DNA of 64,000 bases from UPXZ01 sp049840795. GTDB taxonomy: Bacteria > Bacteroidota > Bacteroidia > Bacteroidales > Paludibacteraceae. Of the stretch, positions 35,492 through 44,374 are shown piece by piece. Made by a program: the position numbers and the translations under genes. How positions within the stretch are numbered: position 1 is the stretch's first letter; each line of letters opens with the position of its first letter. The stretch covers positions 65,989 to 129,988 of the forward strand of contig JASGJK010000030.1 in the NCBI GenBank assembly GCA_049840795.1, written 5' to 3'. A model generated the notes under the pieces. The model was given only the letters and a program-made list of their open reading frames with translations. It did not search any database and had not been told where the DNA came from.

Positions 35492-36229
35492 TTACCCAAA
35501 GCTGCGTGGGTCAAAACCTTTCGGTGCTTTTACCGCTCCTTCGACCTCTTCCGCCGCTTCCCGTTTCTTACGGTTGAAAGCGGAGAAGTAATCGTCCATA
35601 AGCGCGGACACCAATTTCTTTTTCGGTTCATCGTTTACGAACTGCCCGAATACTTCGGTTTTCCGTATCTCGACCAGTACCCGCCCGGCTTCTTCTTTTT
35701 CTGCGGCTGACGCCTCTTCGGTATTATCTACCGTTCGCACCATATCTGCCAGATCGTCAAAGCCAAGTCCGAGAGCTATTGAAACCCCGGCAACCCCTTC
35801 GGTATTTTCGTCCTCTGTTTCTTCTTCGTCTAAATCCTCATTGTATTCCGGCTCAAATTCGGGGGCTGTGTTCTCAATAACTAAATTGATTTCGTTTGAA
35901 TTTTCGTCCGTCATATTTTCATTGGGCAAGACTGTTTCCGATTCAACCAAAAGGGGTATTACCGGAGCCTCTTTTTTGTTTTCGTCAGCAAATATAGGCT
36001 CATTTTCAATCCCTTTTTCGTTATTAATCAGTGTGGTAGCTTCTGTCCGGGATTGTCTAAGGGTAAATTTGCTTTTGCCGATTATATCTTCTTTCCCGGC
36101 GGAGCGGAACGGATTAAATGCAGGCTTTTTCGCTGCATTCTTTTTGCGTTTCTGCATTTGTTCCCGAAGCAGGTAGATTGCTACAACTAATGCGTACAAT
36201 ATGATTGCTGAAATGATATATCGTCCCAT
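35492..36229 (-). CDS. TraC/TraD-like conjugal transfer protein (DUF4122-like)
   Basis: 245 residues. An N-terminal membrane anchor (MGRYIISAIILYALVVAIYLL) is followed by a basic patch and a motif seen in this family (KEDIIGKSKFTLRQSRTEATTLI). Then comes a long acidic linker and a C-terminal conserved block (GLGFDDLADMVRTVDN, EEAGRVLVEIRKTEVFGQFV, ALMDDYFSAFNRKKREA). Its position between traB and traE fits TraC or TraD of CTnDOT-type systems; I cannot decide which. Intact. Confidence 0.75.
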   Translation of the reverse strand: MGRYIISAIILYALVVAIYLLREQMQKRKKNAAKKPAFNPFRSAGKEDIIGKSKFTLRQSRTEATTLINNEKGIENEPIFADENKKEAPVIPLLVESETVLPNENMTDENSNEINLVIENTAPEFEPEYNEDLDEEETEDENTEGVAGVSIALGLGFDDLADMVRTVDNTEEASAAEKEEAGRVLVEIRKTEVFGQFVNDEPKKKLVSALMDDYFSAFNRKKREAAEEVEGAVKAPKGFDPRSFG

Positions 36230-36238
36230 ATTAGTAAC

Positions 36239-36697
36239 TTAAAATACATCCGTATTTTTCTTACGGTACAATTTGGTAATCTCATCCTGATAGGTGGCGA
36301 AATGATGCTCCAGTATGTTATCCAAATAATTGAACAGGGAAAATTCATTCTCGCCGATCACACGAACAATTTTCATCATCCGGTCGTGGTGTTCCTTGCG
36401 GATATACACGACTTTTCCGTTCCGGGTTTTTATGGCGGCTTCCTTGAAAAACAGGCTTTCGTATTCCTGCACCTTATTCTCCCGCCGTTTCAGTTCCTCG
36501 CGGGGCTGCTCTTTCTCTTTCACTGGTTCGGTTTCGACCTCTGTTTCCTGCGGCAACTCCGGCACTTGCTCCGTTTTTGGCACAGGTTCACTGGCTGACG
36601 GATCGTAAGGCTTCAAAACCTTTTCCCGGACGCTGGGTTTGGCATAACTGATTACAGCACCTTTGTCTAACCCGCTTGTATCTGCTCTTTTTGCCAT
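36239..36697 (-). CDS. TraB-like protein (DUF3408)
   Basis: 152 residues. The N-terminus is charged and Pro/Glu-rich (VPKTEQVPELPQETEVETEP); the C-terminal half is the DUF3408 domain (NGKVVYIRKEHHDRMMKIVRVIGENEFSLFNYLDNILEHHF), a ribbon-helix-helix-like fold that may bind DNA. It sits between the ParA-like traA and the TraC/D gene, as in Bacteroides conjugative elements. Intact. Confidence 0.82.
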   Translation of the reverse strand: MAKRADTSGLDKGAVISYAKPSVREKVLKPYDPSASEPVPKTEQVPELPQETEVETEPVKEKEQPREELKRRENKVQEYESLFFKEAAIKTRNGKVVYIRKEHHDRMMKIVRVIGENEFSLFNYLDNILEHHFATYQDEITKLYRKKNTDVF

Positions 36698-36704
36698 AGC
36701 CCGA

Positions 36705-37466
36705 TTACTTTAGGATTTCCAGTAATTCATCCGTAAGAGCATCAATGTTGCTTCCTTTGACCAGAGCTTTATCCGCCGGGAATATCGTTGAACGGAACAG
36801 GGCTTTGTGGCTGATGGATTGTTCCTTTCGGAAACGAAGGCTGTTGGGGACAAAGGTTTTCATAACCGGAAAGCTTAAATCTTTTATTACAGCCTCATAA
36901 ACTTCGTAGAGGTCGGACTTTTCGCGCCCATCGACAAGATTCCAAAGCAGGTGCATCCCTTTGATATTGGATTTTCCGGGATTAACGATTGTGTCCCGTA
37001 CAGCGATCAGATAGTTAAGTGTGCTTTCCAATACGAAGCGGTCGGCGGCAATCGGAGCTATGATATAGTCCATATTGGCAAGGGCTATAATTAAGTCTTT
37101 GTTATTGAGCGTTCCGGGGAGGTCGAAGAAGATAAAATCATATTCTTCCTCCTCGCATAACGCATCGGCATCATTCAACGCCTCTTCCGTACTGCTCTCT
37201 ACGACCGGGTAAAACTTCTTACCATCCAAGCGGGTAATCTGTTCGTAAGCCATTCCCTTGTAAAATTCGTCGTCGTCCACCATCTTAAAATCCCGCTCGC
37301 GCAGGTCGGCGATTGAGTGTTGCGGAAAATCACAGTCGATTACCGCTACGTTGTAATTTTTCACATAATGCAGGTAGCTTGCGACCAAAACGGTCAGGGT
37401 GGTTTTACCTGCTCCCCCTTTTTGCGTACTGAACGCTACATACTTCGGTTCTTTTTTCATGTTCAC
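36705..37466 (-). CDS. traA: ParA-family ATPase (TraA)
   Basis: 253 residues, ParA/MinD type. The deviant Walker A is FSTQKGGAGKTTLTVL (residues 11-26); Walker B is YDFIFFDLPGTLNN (about 108-121); VIDCDFPQHS is the switch I region. It is the first gene of the tra operon in CTnDOT-like elements and may position the transfer apparatus or DNA. Normally mob genes lie divergently beyond it; here IS elements do. The ATG at 37460 (second Met) is also possible. Confidence 0.87.
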   Translation of the reverse strand: MNMKKEPKYVAFSTQKGGAGKTTLTVLVASYLHYVKNYNVAVIDCDFPQHSIADLRERDFKMVDDDEFYKGMAYEQITRLDGKKFYPVVESSTEEALNDADALCEEEEYDFIFFDLPGTLNNKDLIIALANMDYIIAPIAADRFVLESTLNYLIAVRDTIVNPGKSNIKGMHLLWNLVDGREKSDLYEVYEAVIKDLSFPVMKTFVPNSLRFRKEQSISHKALFRSTIFPADKALVKGSNIDALTDELLEILK

Positions 37467-37682
37467 AAATTTTTAATTAGACATTTATTTGATTATGATA
37501 ATGTTTGTTCATACCTGTATTTATTCCTGTAAGCCTTATCCTACATACATATTTGTTTATCTGCCTGTCTGAAATCGTATGCTTTCAAAATCTTAAAAAC
37601 ACAAACACGCTTTCAGATTTTTATGCCTTTATATTTTTATTGGTATAGGCGTTTAGGTCGCTGTAATTTTGGATAAATCTGC

Positions 37683-37690
37683 TACTTTTG
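37683..37690 (+). promoter_or_regulatory. Promoter -7 box of the IS1595-type transposase
   Basis: TACTTTTG matches TANNTTTG, with a TTTTG about 10-15 bases upstream. It lies just before the GTG start at 37695. Confidence 0.45.
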
Positions 37691-37694
37691 TAGC

Positions 37695-38621
37695 GTGGAT
37701 ATTAGGAAACAATATATAGGAGTGAATTCAATAGAGTTCAATAAATATTTTCAGACACAGGAGGATTGCTATCGCTATGTTTCAGAAATAAAATGGTCAG
37801 CCGAGCATCCTTACCAATGTAAGAAGTGTGGTCATTTGAAATTTGGCAAAGGCAAAAAGCCCTATTCACATCGTTGCGCCAAATGCAATTACGATGAAAG
37901 CCCCACTTCTGGAACTATGTTTGACAAGTTGAAATTTTCATTGCTTATCGCATTTCATATCTGTTTTAAAATTAGCACCAAGAAGAAAGGAATGTCTTCA
38001 TTGGAATTGTCAGAGGAATTTGGATTGCGTTAGAAAACAGTATGGGAATTTAAGTGGAAAATCCAACAAGCAATGACAAGTAGCCGTAAAAGCCGATTGG
38101 AGGGCAAAGTTCAGGTTGATGAGTTTCTCATAGGAGAATACGAAGAAGGTAAAGTTGGTCGTAGTGGCGACAGTAAAAAGAAGTTAGTAATTGTTGGGCT
38201 TGAAATTTTGGAAGATAAAAAAGGTGTTGGTCGAGCTTATGCACAAGTAATTGAGCATGCTTCGAGCAAAGAATTTAGACCATTTTTTCAAACATATATC
38301 AGCAACGATGCAAATGTTATTACTGATGTTTGGAAAGGTTATTTACCATTGAAAAAAGACTATCCAAACTTAGAACAAATACCTTCGGAGAAAGGGAAAG
38401 GCATGCAGCAGTTGCATATTCACATAATGAACATTCAGGGATGGCTACGAGGAATACACCACCATTGTTCAAAAGAACGGATGCAAGGTTATCTCGATGA
38501 ATATCATTTTCGTTATAATAGACGGACAATGATGGGGTCAATCTTCGATTTACTCATAAAAAGGATGGTTCTAAGCGAACCTAAGAGATTGATTAAAAAT
38601 AAAATAACAACAGCGAACTAA
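37695..38621 (+). pseudogene. IS1595-type transposase with internal TAG
   Basis: About 308 codons. The N-terminal zinc ribbon shows CKKCGH and CAKCNY, then the helical region ends EEFGLR. There is an in-frame TAG (38031-38033) where related proteins have Gln, then KTVWEFKWKIQQAM and the ISXO2-like DDE domain (GKVQVDEFLIGE, ANVITDVWKGY, HHHCSKERMQGYLDEYHFRYNRR). One C-to-T change explains the break. The start codon appears to be GTG. Probably inactive unless supplied in trans. Confidence 0.8.
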
Positions 38622-38667
38622 GCGCCTATACCAATATTTTAAATAAAATCGTGTGCTTTGGAAATCC

Positions 38668-38705
38668 TGTCTGTTTGTTCCTTTGTTCAAACAGACAATT
38701 TTTCA
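38668..38705 (+). terminator. Intrinsic terminator downstream of IS1595-type element
   Basis: Perfect 10-bp stem TGTCTGTTTG / CAAACAGACA with a 10-base loop, followed by ATTTTTC. Confidence 0.65.
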
Positions 38706-38831
38706 TTTATACATATCTGCATTTAATCTTTAGAACACGCCTGATTTTTCACCTCTGTTTATTCTTTCCAAATCACTTTCAGGAGGCAAATAAACGCCTT
38801 CTTTTTTATTCCCGCACCATATTTTCGAGGA

Positions 38832-38858
38832 GTGGTAGCTTCTGTCCTGGATTGTCTA
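38832..38858. repeat. 27-base remnant matching the traC/D-like gene
   Basis: Matches 36033-36059 inside the TraC/TraD-like gene with one mismatch, same strand. The minus frame reads SRTEATT in both. The surroundings do not match, so this is a small fragment of a related gene or a trace of recombination. Confidence 0.5.
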
Positions 38859-38929
38859 TTAATATTGATATACAGCGTGTTATTTAATCAGTATAACTTT
38901 GCAGCGTGAAACGCATGCGCGGATATTCG

Positions 38930-39140
38930 TACCGCTTTTAAATCCGTTCCGGCACTCATAAAATTGCCCGGCAGGGGGCAGTCTTATGTCCCGAAAATTC
39001 GGGATGGGAAAATGCCCCTTCAGGGCAAAACGTATTTGCATTTTGGCAAATAGCAAGATGTGTTGTTTGCAGCGTCATTCCATTTTTGCAGCACACAACC
39101 TCTTGCTCTTCCAGAGGGGATTTTCCTCTCCGAAGTCGGG
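38930..39140. other. oriT-like non-coding remnant
   Basis: No gene between the IS1595-type and IS3-type elements. This part holds several short dyads: CCCGAA-AA-TTCGGG, TGCCC-CTTCA-GGGCA, GAGGggattttCCTC, and an imperfect longer one (GCAAGATGTGTTG at about 39050 with CACAACCTCTTGC at about 39100). In related elements the transfer origin lies between traA and mobA, so this is a candidate oriT remnant. The mob genes themselves are absent. Confidence 0.4.
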
Positions 39141-39190
39141 TGTCTAGTCCTGAAATAGGTTTACAAAAAAAGTAAATAAAATACAGGATT

Positions 39191-39544
39191 ATGAGACAAA
39201 AAGTAAAGCGATTACCGGACGAGATTAAAATTCAAGTAGTTCAAGATTATCTATCAGGTAATTTTACACAACAAGAACTAATGTTGAAATATAATTTCAG
39301 AGGAAAGCATTGTGTAACCAATTGGATTCGTAAATTTGGAGTTGAAAAACCAACCATTCAACCACCAATGTTAAAGCAATTAAAATCAACCGAAAGTGAT
39401 TCTTCAAAAGATTTGAAGATAAAGCGATTAGAAGAAGAACTCAAACGTGAGCAATTTAAAACATTAGCCTTAAACACTATGATTAACATTGCAGAACGCG
39501 AACTTAAAATTGATATAAGAAAAAAATCTGGAGCCAAACGGTAA
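39191..39544 (+). CDS. IS3-type transposase OrfA
   Basis: 117 residues: N-terminal HTH (IKIQVVQDYLSGNFTQQELMLKYNFRGKHCVTNWIRKFG) and a C-terminal leucine-zipper-like helix (IKRLEEELKREQFKTLALNTMI). An A7 run at 39520-39526 near the end can cause the -1 frameshift that fuses it to OrfB, the normal way IS3 elements make transposase. Confidence 0.87.
   Translation: MRQKVKRLPDEIKIQVVQDYLSGNFTQQELMLKYNFRGKHCVTNWIRKFGVEKPTIQPPMLKQLKSTESDSSKDLKIKRLEEELKREQFKTLALNTMINIAERELKIDIRKKSGAKR
39520..39526 (+). promoter_or_regulatory. Slippery A7 site for programmed -1 frameshift
   Basis: AGA AAA AAA TCT in the OrfA frame becomes AGA AAA AAA ATC TGG AGC in the OrfB frame after a -1 slip, giving a continuous OrfAB. 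Confidence 0.6.
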
Positions 39545-39585
39545 CAGAGCTGCGCACAAGTGATTATGGTTCAGATATCGACAGC

Positions 39586-40449
39586 TTGTGCGACCTGTTT
39601 GGCAGAAGTAGGCAAGCCTACTACCAGCGAAGTAAATATCATTACAAAGAAGAAGTAAAAGAAGAGATTCTGCTTCAATTAGTTGAAAAACAGCGAAAAC
39701 TGATGCCTAAAATTGGAGGTCGGAAGTTGTTGGAGCTAATCCAACCACGTTTACCAACCGAACTAAGCATTGGCAGGGATAGTTTCTTTGATTTTCTGAG
39801 AAGATACGGGCTATTGGTTGGGAAACGACGAAAGCGGGTAAAAACCACCTATAGCAATCATTGGTTACGTAAGTATCCAAACCTGATTAAAGAATTTGTT
39901 CCAATACGGGCAAATCAATTATGGGTAAGTGATATCATCTATGTTGAAACAATGGCAGGATTCGTTTATTTGAACCTGATAACCGATGCTTATTCCAGGA
40001 AAATAGTAGGTTGGGCAATGGGTGAAACCTTAGAAGCTAAATATACGATTGAAGCCTTAAAAATAGCTTTAAAGCAAGTTTCCAAAGGTACTGAAGGCTT
40101 AATTCACCATTCTGACAGAGGAGTTCAATACTGTTGTGGTGATTATGTCAAGATACTGAATAAGAATCAGGTTCAAATCAGTATGACAGAAAACGGAGAT
40201 CCTCGTGAAAATGCAATAGCAGAGCGTGTTAATGGCATATTAAAAGACGAGTGGTTGAATCAAATGAAGCTAAGTTCGATTGAAGATGCTATAAAAGAGC
40301 TAAAGCGAATAGTTCAGATTTATAATAACTGTCGACCTCATGCCAGTTTGGATATGAAAACACCTGAATATGCTCACAGCCAGTCAGGTGCGTTCAAAAA
40401 ACATTGGAAAACATATTACAAAACTGCACAAACCGCAGTCTCGTATTAG
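39586..40449 (+). CDS. IS3-type transposase OrfB (DDE integrase)
   Basis: 287 residues from the first Met, but the frame is open back to the A7 slip (WSQTVTELRTSDYGSDIDS). It contains the HTH_21 region (YYQRSKYHYKEEVKEEI) and the rve catalytic core with the DDE residues: WVSDIIYVETMAG (D), LIHHSDRGVQYCC (D) and ENAIAERVNGILKDEW (E). Intact. Confidence 0.9.
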   Translation: MCDLFGRSRQAYYQRSKYHYKEEVKEEILLQLVEKQRKLMPKIGGRKLLELIQPRLPTELSIGRDSFFDFLRRYGLLVGKRRKRVKTTYSNHWLRKYPNLIKEFVPIRANQLWVSDIIYVETMAGFVYLNLITDAYSRKIVGWAMGETLEAKYTIEALKIALKQVSKGTEGLIHHSDRGVQYCCGDYVKILNKNQVQISMTENGDPRENAIAERVNGILKDEWLNQMKLSSIEDAIKELKRIVQIYNNCRPHASLDMKTPEYAHSQSGAFKKHWKTYYKTAQTAVSY

Positions 40450-40489
40450 GTTTTTAAGGCATAAATAGCTCTTAGTTGTCATAAAAAAA

Positions 40490-40519
40490 GGATAGCTGAA
40501 AATCAACTATCCCATTTTT
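40490..40519 (+). terminator. Hairpin after IS3 OrfB
   Basis: GGATAGCTGA / TCAACTATCC with one mismatch, followed by CATTTTTC, about 40 bases after the orfB stop. Confidence 0.5.
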
Positions 40520-40682
40520 CTGACGTACTTGTCGCTAATCATATTTATTCCTTGTCAGGTTGCTCCTCAGCAGAGCCTGACTCCGCTTCAATATGATAGC
40601 ACAAAGATAAATATTAAATGTAAAGCAATTACAGGATTGTAAACAAAAAACTGTAAACAAATTTCAGGACGATACACCCTGT

Positions 40683-41200
40683 CGGGTAGCACATTCAATT
40701 TTGTGAAGGGTGTTGATTTTCCCATATTATATGTATCTTCAAAAAAAGCAGATTTCACCGCTGCAAACAATCGTCAGGCAACAATAGAAGTCTGCTCCAA
40801 TGTAGCTTACCGTAAGTCTTGTCTCGGGCATAGGCAACGGCACGCTTATCTTTATGCCAGCCACCAACCCGACAGCTTCTACCCGCACAGCAACAGTTAC
40901 CGTATCGGCAACAGGTGCGGTAGCCAAAATCATTACCATTACACAAGCGGCAGGTGTGCTCACTGAAATAGAAACGAGACACAAAGAAACACTTACACTC
41001 ATGCCTAACATTGTCACCAATGGTTTTTTGATAAATGTGGGTGAACAAAAATCAAATATATCTGTTTATGATGTCAGTGGAAATTCAGTGTTAGAAAAAC
41101 AAATCTCAGGTAAAAATTATATCGATATTGCATCGCTTCCAATCGGGAGTGTATGTGGTGAAAGCCAATGAGCTAATTGGGAAACTAATAAAAGAATAGA
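40683..41200 (+). pseudogene. BACON-repeat protein with C-terminal sorting domain, remnant
   Basis: Readable in three plus frames: ADFTAANNRQATIEVCSN, then LTVSLVSGIGNGTLIFMPAT and TATVTVSATGAVAKIITITQAAG (BACON-like repeats, usual in Bacteroidales surface proteins). These are followed by LTLMPNIVTNGFLINVGEQKSNISVYDVSGNSVLEKQISG, the type IX secretion sorting domain. An extra A near 41150 shifts the last piece VYVVKANELIGKLIKE out of frame. The 5' part has been replaced by the IS3 element. Confidence 0.65.
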
Positions 41201-41241
41201 GATTGTTATCTATAAATTGTGCAAATTGTATTTTACGTAAA

Positions 41242-41271
41242 AACGCCGCTCTCATTATTAAGAGCGGCGTT
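41242..41271. terminator. Bidirectional terminator between the remnant and pnp
   Basis: Perfect 11-bp stem AACGCCGCTCT / AGAGCGGCGTT with A- and T-runs at both ends; serves pnp on the minus strand. Confidence 0.88.
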
Positions 41272-41303
41272 TTTTTATGTTTATCGATTTGTTAAAATCA
41301 AGA

Positions 41304-43445
41304 TTATTCAGCTTTAGGCTTTTCTTCTCTTGGTGGACGAGGAATCAATACTTTGTGTGAAAGTTTATATTTACCGGTTTTTTGATCTATTTCCAGCAAT
41401 TTTACATCAATTATATCGCCTTCTTTCAAACCGGCTTGTTCCATTGTTTCAATGCGTTTCCAGTCAAGTTCTGAGATGTGAAGCAAGCCTTCTTTGCCCG
41501 GCATAAATTCCACAAACGCACCGTAAGGCATAATGGATTTTACTTTTGCACTGTATGTTTCACCAACTTCGGGAATAGCTACAATACCTTTAATTTTAGT
41601 AACGGCGGCATCTAACGAAGCTTTATTGGCAGAGGCAATTTCAACACGACCCTGATCACCCACTTCTTCAATAGCTACTGCAGCGCCTGTTTCAGCCTGA
41701 ATACTTTGAATGATTTTTCCACCAGGCCCGATTACAGCACCAATTAATTCTTTAGGAATATACATTACAACGATGCGTGGCGCATTTGGTTTCAAGTCTT
41801 CACGCGGACCGGCAAGCGTTTCCTGGATTTTGCCCAAAATGTGTATACGTCCTTCTTTAGCTTGGCGTAGTGCGGTTTCGAGAATCTCGAACGAAAGTCC
41901 ATCTACCTTGATGTCCATTTGAGTAGCGGTAATACCGTCTTTTGTTCCGGTTACTTTAAAGTCCATATCTCCCAAGTGGTCTTCATCGCCCAAAATATCA
42001 GAAAGAACAGCGAAGTTTTTTCCTTTATTTTCAGAAATTAATCCCATTGCAATTCCCGAAACCGGTTTTTTGATTTGAACTCCGGCATCCATCAGCGCTA
42101 ATGTTCCGGCACAAACAGTTGCCATTGACGACGAACCGTTTGATTCCAAAATATCGGAAACAACTCGTACAACGTAAGGATAATCAACGGGAATCATTGG
42201 TTTCAAAGCACGGAAAGCTAAATTACCGTGTCCTATTTCTCTACGACCTACTCCGCGTGACGCGCGTGCTTCGCCTGTGGAAAATGGTGGAAAATTATAA
42301 TGTAATAAGAAACGTTCCCTGCCTTGATTCAAGGCTTCGTCCACAATTTTTTCATCCATTTTAGTTCCAAGCGTTACGGTAGTAAGCGATTGAGTTTCAC
42401 CACGTGTAAAAATGGCTGAACCGTGAGCTCCCGGTAGGTAATTTACTTCACTCCATATCGGGCGTATTTCAGTAGTTTTACGACCATCCAAGCGTTTGCC
42501 TTCGTCCAAAATAGAACGGCGCATCGCTTCTTTTTCAACGGCGTGGTAATAGATTCCAATCAATCCTTTCTTAGCTTCCGCTACTTCAGGTTCAAGTGAT
42601 GCTACGTATTCTGTTTTTACTGCTTCAAAGTTTTCAGAACGAGAATGTTTATCTGCGTTACAAGAAGCTGCTAACGCATATACTTTTTGGTATGTTTTTT
42701 CCCAAATATCTTTTTTCAACTCTTCATCGCTTTCTTCGTGGCAATAAACGCGTTTTTCGGTTTTGCCAACTTCGGTCATCAAATCCAACTGTGTTTGGCA
42801 GTGAACTTTAATCGCATCGTGCGCCACTTTCATAGCGTTCAATAAATCGTCTTCACTCACTTCTTTCATTTCACCTTCTACCATCATAATATTATCGAGC
42901 GTTGCAGCTACGATAACATCCATATCGGCAGTTTCCAATTGAGCAAAAGTGGGATTTACTACAAACTCACCGTTGATACGAGCTACACGAACTTCGGAAA
43001 TAGGTCCGTTGAATGGTATGTCGGATACCGCCAACGCAGACGAAGCTGCCAAACCGGCTAATGCATCGGGCATATCTTCGCCATCGGCAGAGATAAGTGT
43101 TACGTTTACAAATGTTTCGGCATGGAAATCATCAGGGAAAAGAGGGCGCAAAGCGCGGTCAACCAAGCGTGAAACAAGAATTTCATAGTCGGAAGCTTTT
43201 CCTTCACGACGCATAAAACCGCCGGGAAAACGTCCGAAAGCAGCAAATTTTTCTTTATAATCTACTGACAAAGGCATAAAGTCGGTACCCGGAACAGCGT
43301 CTTTTGCTGCACAAACGGTAGCCAAGAGCATAGTATTGCCCATTTTTACCACCACAGAACCATCGGCTTGTTTTGCCAATTTACCTGTTTCAATGGTAAT
43401 TTCACGTCCATCACCGAGTGTGATGGTTTTTGTAACTACATTCAT
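41304..43445 (-). CDS. pnp: Polyribonucleotide nucleotidyltransferase
   Basis: 713 residues, the phosphorolytic 3'-5' exoribonuclease PNPase, normal length. Two RNase PH domains lie at about 10-230 and 320-550 (GDGREITIETGKLAKQADGSVVV; RREIGHGNLAFRALKPMIP with SNGSSSMATVCAG; MDIKVDGLSFEIL). A KH domain spans about 560-620 (IGAVIGPGGKIIQSIQAETGA) and an S1 domain about 630-700 (GETYSAKVKSIMPYGAFVEFMPGKEGLLHISEL). It acts in RNA turnover, here next to other RNA-binding genes. A TATCTTTG box lies upstream. This is the clearest chromosomal core gene of the window. Confidence 0.97.
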   Translation of the reverse strand: MNVVTKTITLGDGREITIETGKLAKQADGSVVVKMGNTMLLATVCAAKDAVPGTDFMPLSVDYKEKFAAFGRFPGGFMRREGKASDYEILVSRLVDRALRPLFPDDFHAETFVNVTLISADGEDMPDALAGLAASSALAVSDIPFNGPISEVRVARINGEFVVNPTFAQLETADMDVIVAATLDNIMMVEGEMKEVSEDDLLNAMKVAHDAIKVHCQTQLDLMTEVGKTEKRVYCHEESDEELKKDIWEKTYQKVYALAASCNADKHSRSENFEAVKTEYVASLEPEVAEAKKGLIGIYYHAVEKEAMRRSILDEGKRLDGRKTTEIRPIWSEVNYLPGAHGSAIFTRGETQSLTTVTLGTKMDEKIVDEALNQGRERFLLHYNFPPFSTGEARASRGVGRREIGHGNLAFRALKPMIPVDYPYVVRVVSDILESNGSSSMATVCAGTLALMDAGVQIKKPVSGIAMGLISENKGKNFAVLSDILGDEDHLGDMDFKVTGTKDGITATQMDIKVDGLSFEILETALRQAKEGRIHILGKIQETLAGPREDLKPNAPRIVVMYIPKELIGAVIGPGGKIIQSIQAETGAAVAIEEVGDQGRVEIASANKASLDAAVTKIKGIVAIPEVGETYSAKVKSIMPYGAFVEFMPGKEGLLHISELDWKRIETMEQAGLKEGDIIDVKLLEIDQKTGKYKLSHKVLIPRPPREEKPKAE

Positions 43446-43488
43446 AAAAATTACATTAATTATTTTTTTAATACTTTAAATTTGAGTG

Positions 43489-43496
43489 CAAAGATA
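43489..43496 (-). promoter_or_regulatory. pnp promoter -7 box
   Basis: Minus-strand TATCTTTG (TANNTTTG), 44 bases upstream of the pnp start; no clear -33 box. Confidence 0.6.
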
Positions 43497-43684
43497 CGAA
43501 TTATTTCTTAGTTAACAGTCAATTGTTTGAACGTTTGGATGTTTATTCGTTTGGATGTTTGGTTTTAGTCAGAGATTAGAAAACGTTTCGACAATTTTTT
43601 AGCAGTTTTACAATATTATATCCCCGAAACATCAAATTATTGGCAAAATATCAGTAAGTTATGTTATTATTCGGATTATTATAT

Positions 43685-43692
43685 TATCTTTG
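43685..43692 (+). promoter_or_regulatory. Promoter -7 box upstream of the cold-shock gene
   Basis: TATCTTTG on the plus strand about 210 bases before the cold-shock gene, suggesting a long 5' leader (43700-43903) as in many cold-shock mRNAs. Confidence 0.55.
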
Positions 43693-43903
43693 CCAAATCA
43701 AAACAATTGAGTCTATATTGACCCCTCATAAGAGATTATTACTCCTTCCTTACTGTTAGGAATTCTCGTCTTAAACTGACCTCAAAATTTACTTTTTTGT
43801 TCGTTGAAATTAGTTGTAATAGTTATTACGGCTATATATTATCTTTTACTTTATAAAACGACGTGGTTATGAAGTGAAAATTATCAAAAATCAAAATAGT
43901 AAT

Positions 43904-44351
43904 ATGTCAAAAGTAAATTCATTTAACAAAAAAGAGGTAGAAAAAAGAAAAGACCAAAAAAGAAAAGACAAATTAAAGCGAAAAGAGGAGCGAAAAACCA
44001 ACACCGGAGGAAAATCATTTGACGATATGATTGCGTATGTCGATGAAAATGGGATGATTACCAACGTGAAACCGGATGAAAATAAGGTAAAAACCGTAAT
44101 AGAACTGGATCAAATAGTTATCTCGTCACCGAAAAGAGAAGAGGAAGAAATGCAGGATTTGACAGGTCGAGTAGAAATATTTTAATGAAGAAAAAGGATA
44201 CGGTTTTATTAAAGACTTAGGAAGTATTAACAAATATTTTTTCCATATCAGCAAAGCGCCCAACGGAATAAAAGCGGGAGATATGGTTACATTTGAACTC
44301 GAAAAAGGACAAAAAGGAATTAATGCAACTAACATTGCATATAAACAATAA
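43904..44351 (+). CDS. Cold-shock-domain protein, frameshifted
   Basis: About 149 residues if read through. The N-terminal half is highly charged (MSKVNSFNKKEVEKRKDQKR), then SFDDMIAYVDENGMITNVKP. The C-terminal 70 residues form a cold-shock domain (DLTGRVEI, then NEEKGYGFIKDLGS, KYFFHISKA, MVTFELEKGQKGINATNI), which binds single-stranded RNA. An extra T in the T-run at about 44181-44184 splits the frames: the first ends at 44185, the domain continues to the stop at 44351. The footprint (448 bases) is one base over a multiple of three. Confidence 0.78.
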
Positions 44352-44374
44352 ATAATAAAATTTAATCAGACAAA

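Larger units (their letters stand above)
37639..38635 (+). mobile_element. IS1595-family (ISXO2-like) insertion sequence
   Basis: 997 bases with 23-base terminal inverted repeats (37639-37661 and 38613-38635, ATTGGTATAGGCG at the tips, 2 mismatches). It carries one transposase gene. I could not find a clean target duplication; the flanks are AT-rich. Confidence 0.78.
39141..40676 (+). mobile_element. IS3-family insertion sequence
   Basis: 1536 bases, ending TG...CA. The terminal inverted repeats match over about 25 bases (left GTCCTGAAATAGGTTTACA, right its inverse with 5 differences). It carries orfA and orfB. The flanks have no obvious target duplication, and the right flank belongs to a different gene context from the left, so rearrangement after insertion is likely. 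Confidence 0.8.

Noticed and set aside
29945..38033. Stop-codon reassignment (TAG as sense codon)
   Set aside because: TAG ends other intact genes in the window, such as the M23 and RteC neighbourhood frames, and the internal stops include TAA and TGA as well, so ordinary mutation or error is likelier.
37631..38645. 8-bp target duplication of the IS1595-type element
   Set aside because: Both flanks are AT-rich but not identical at any consistent boundary that I could set.
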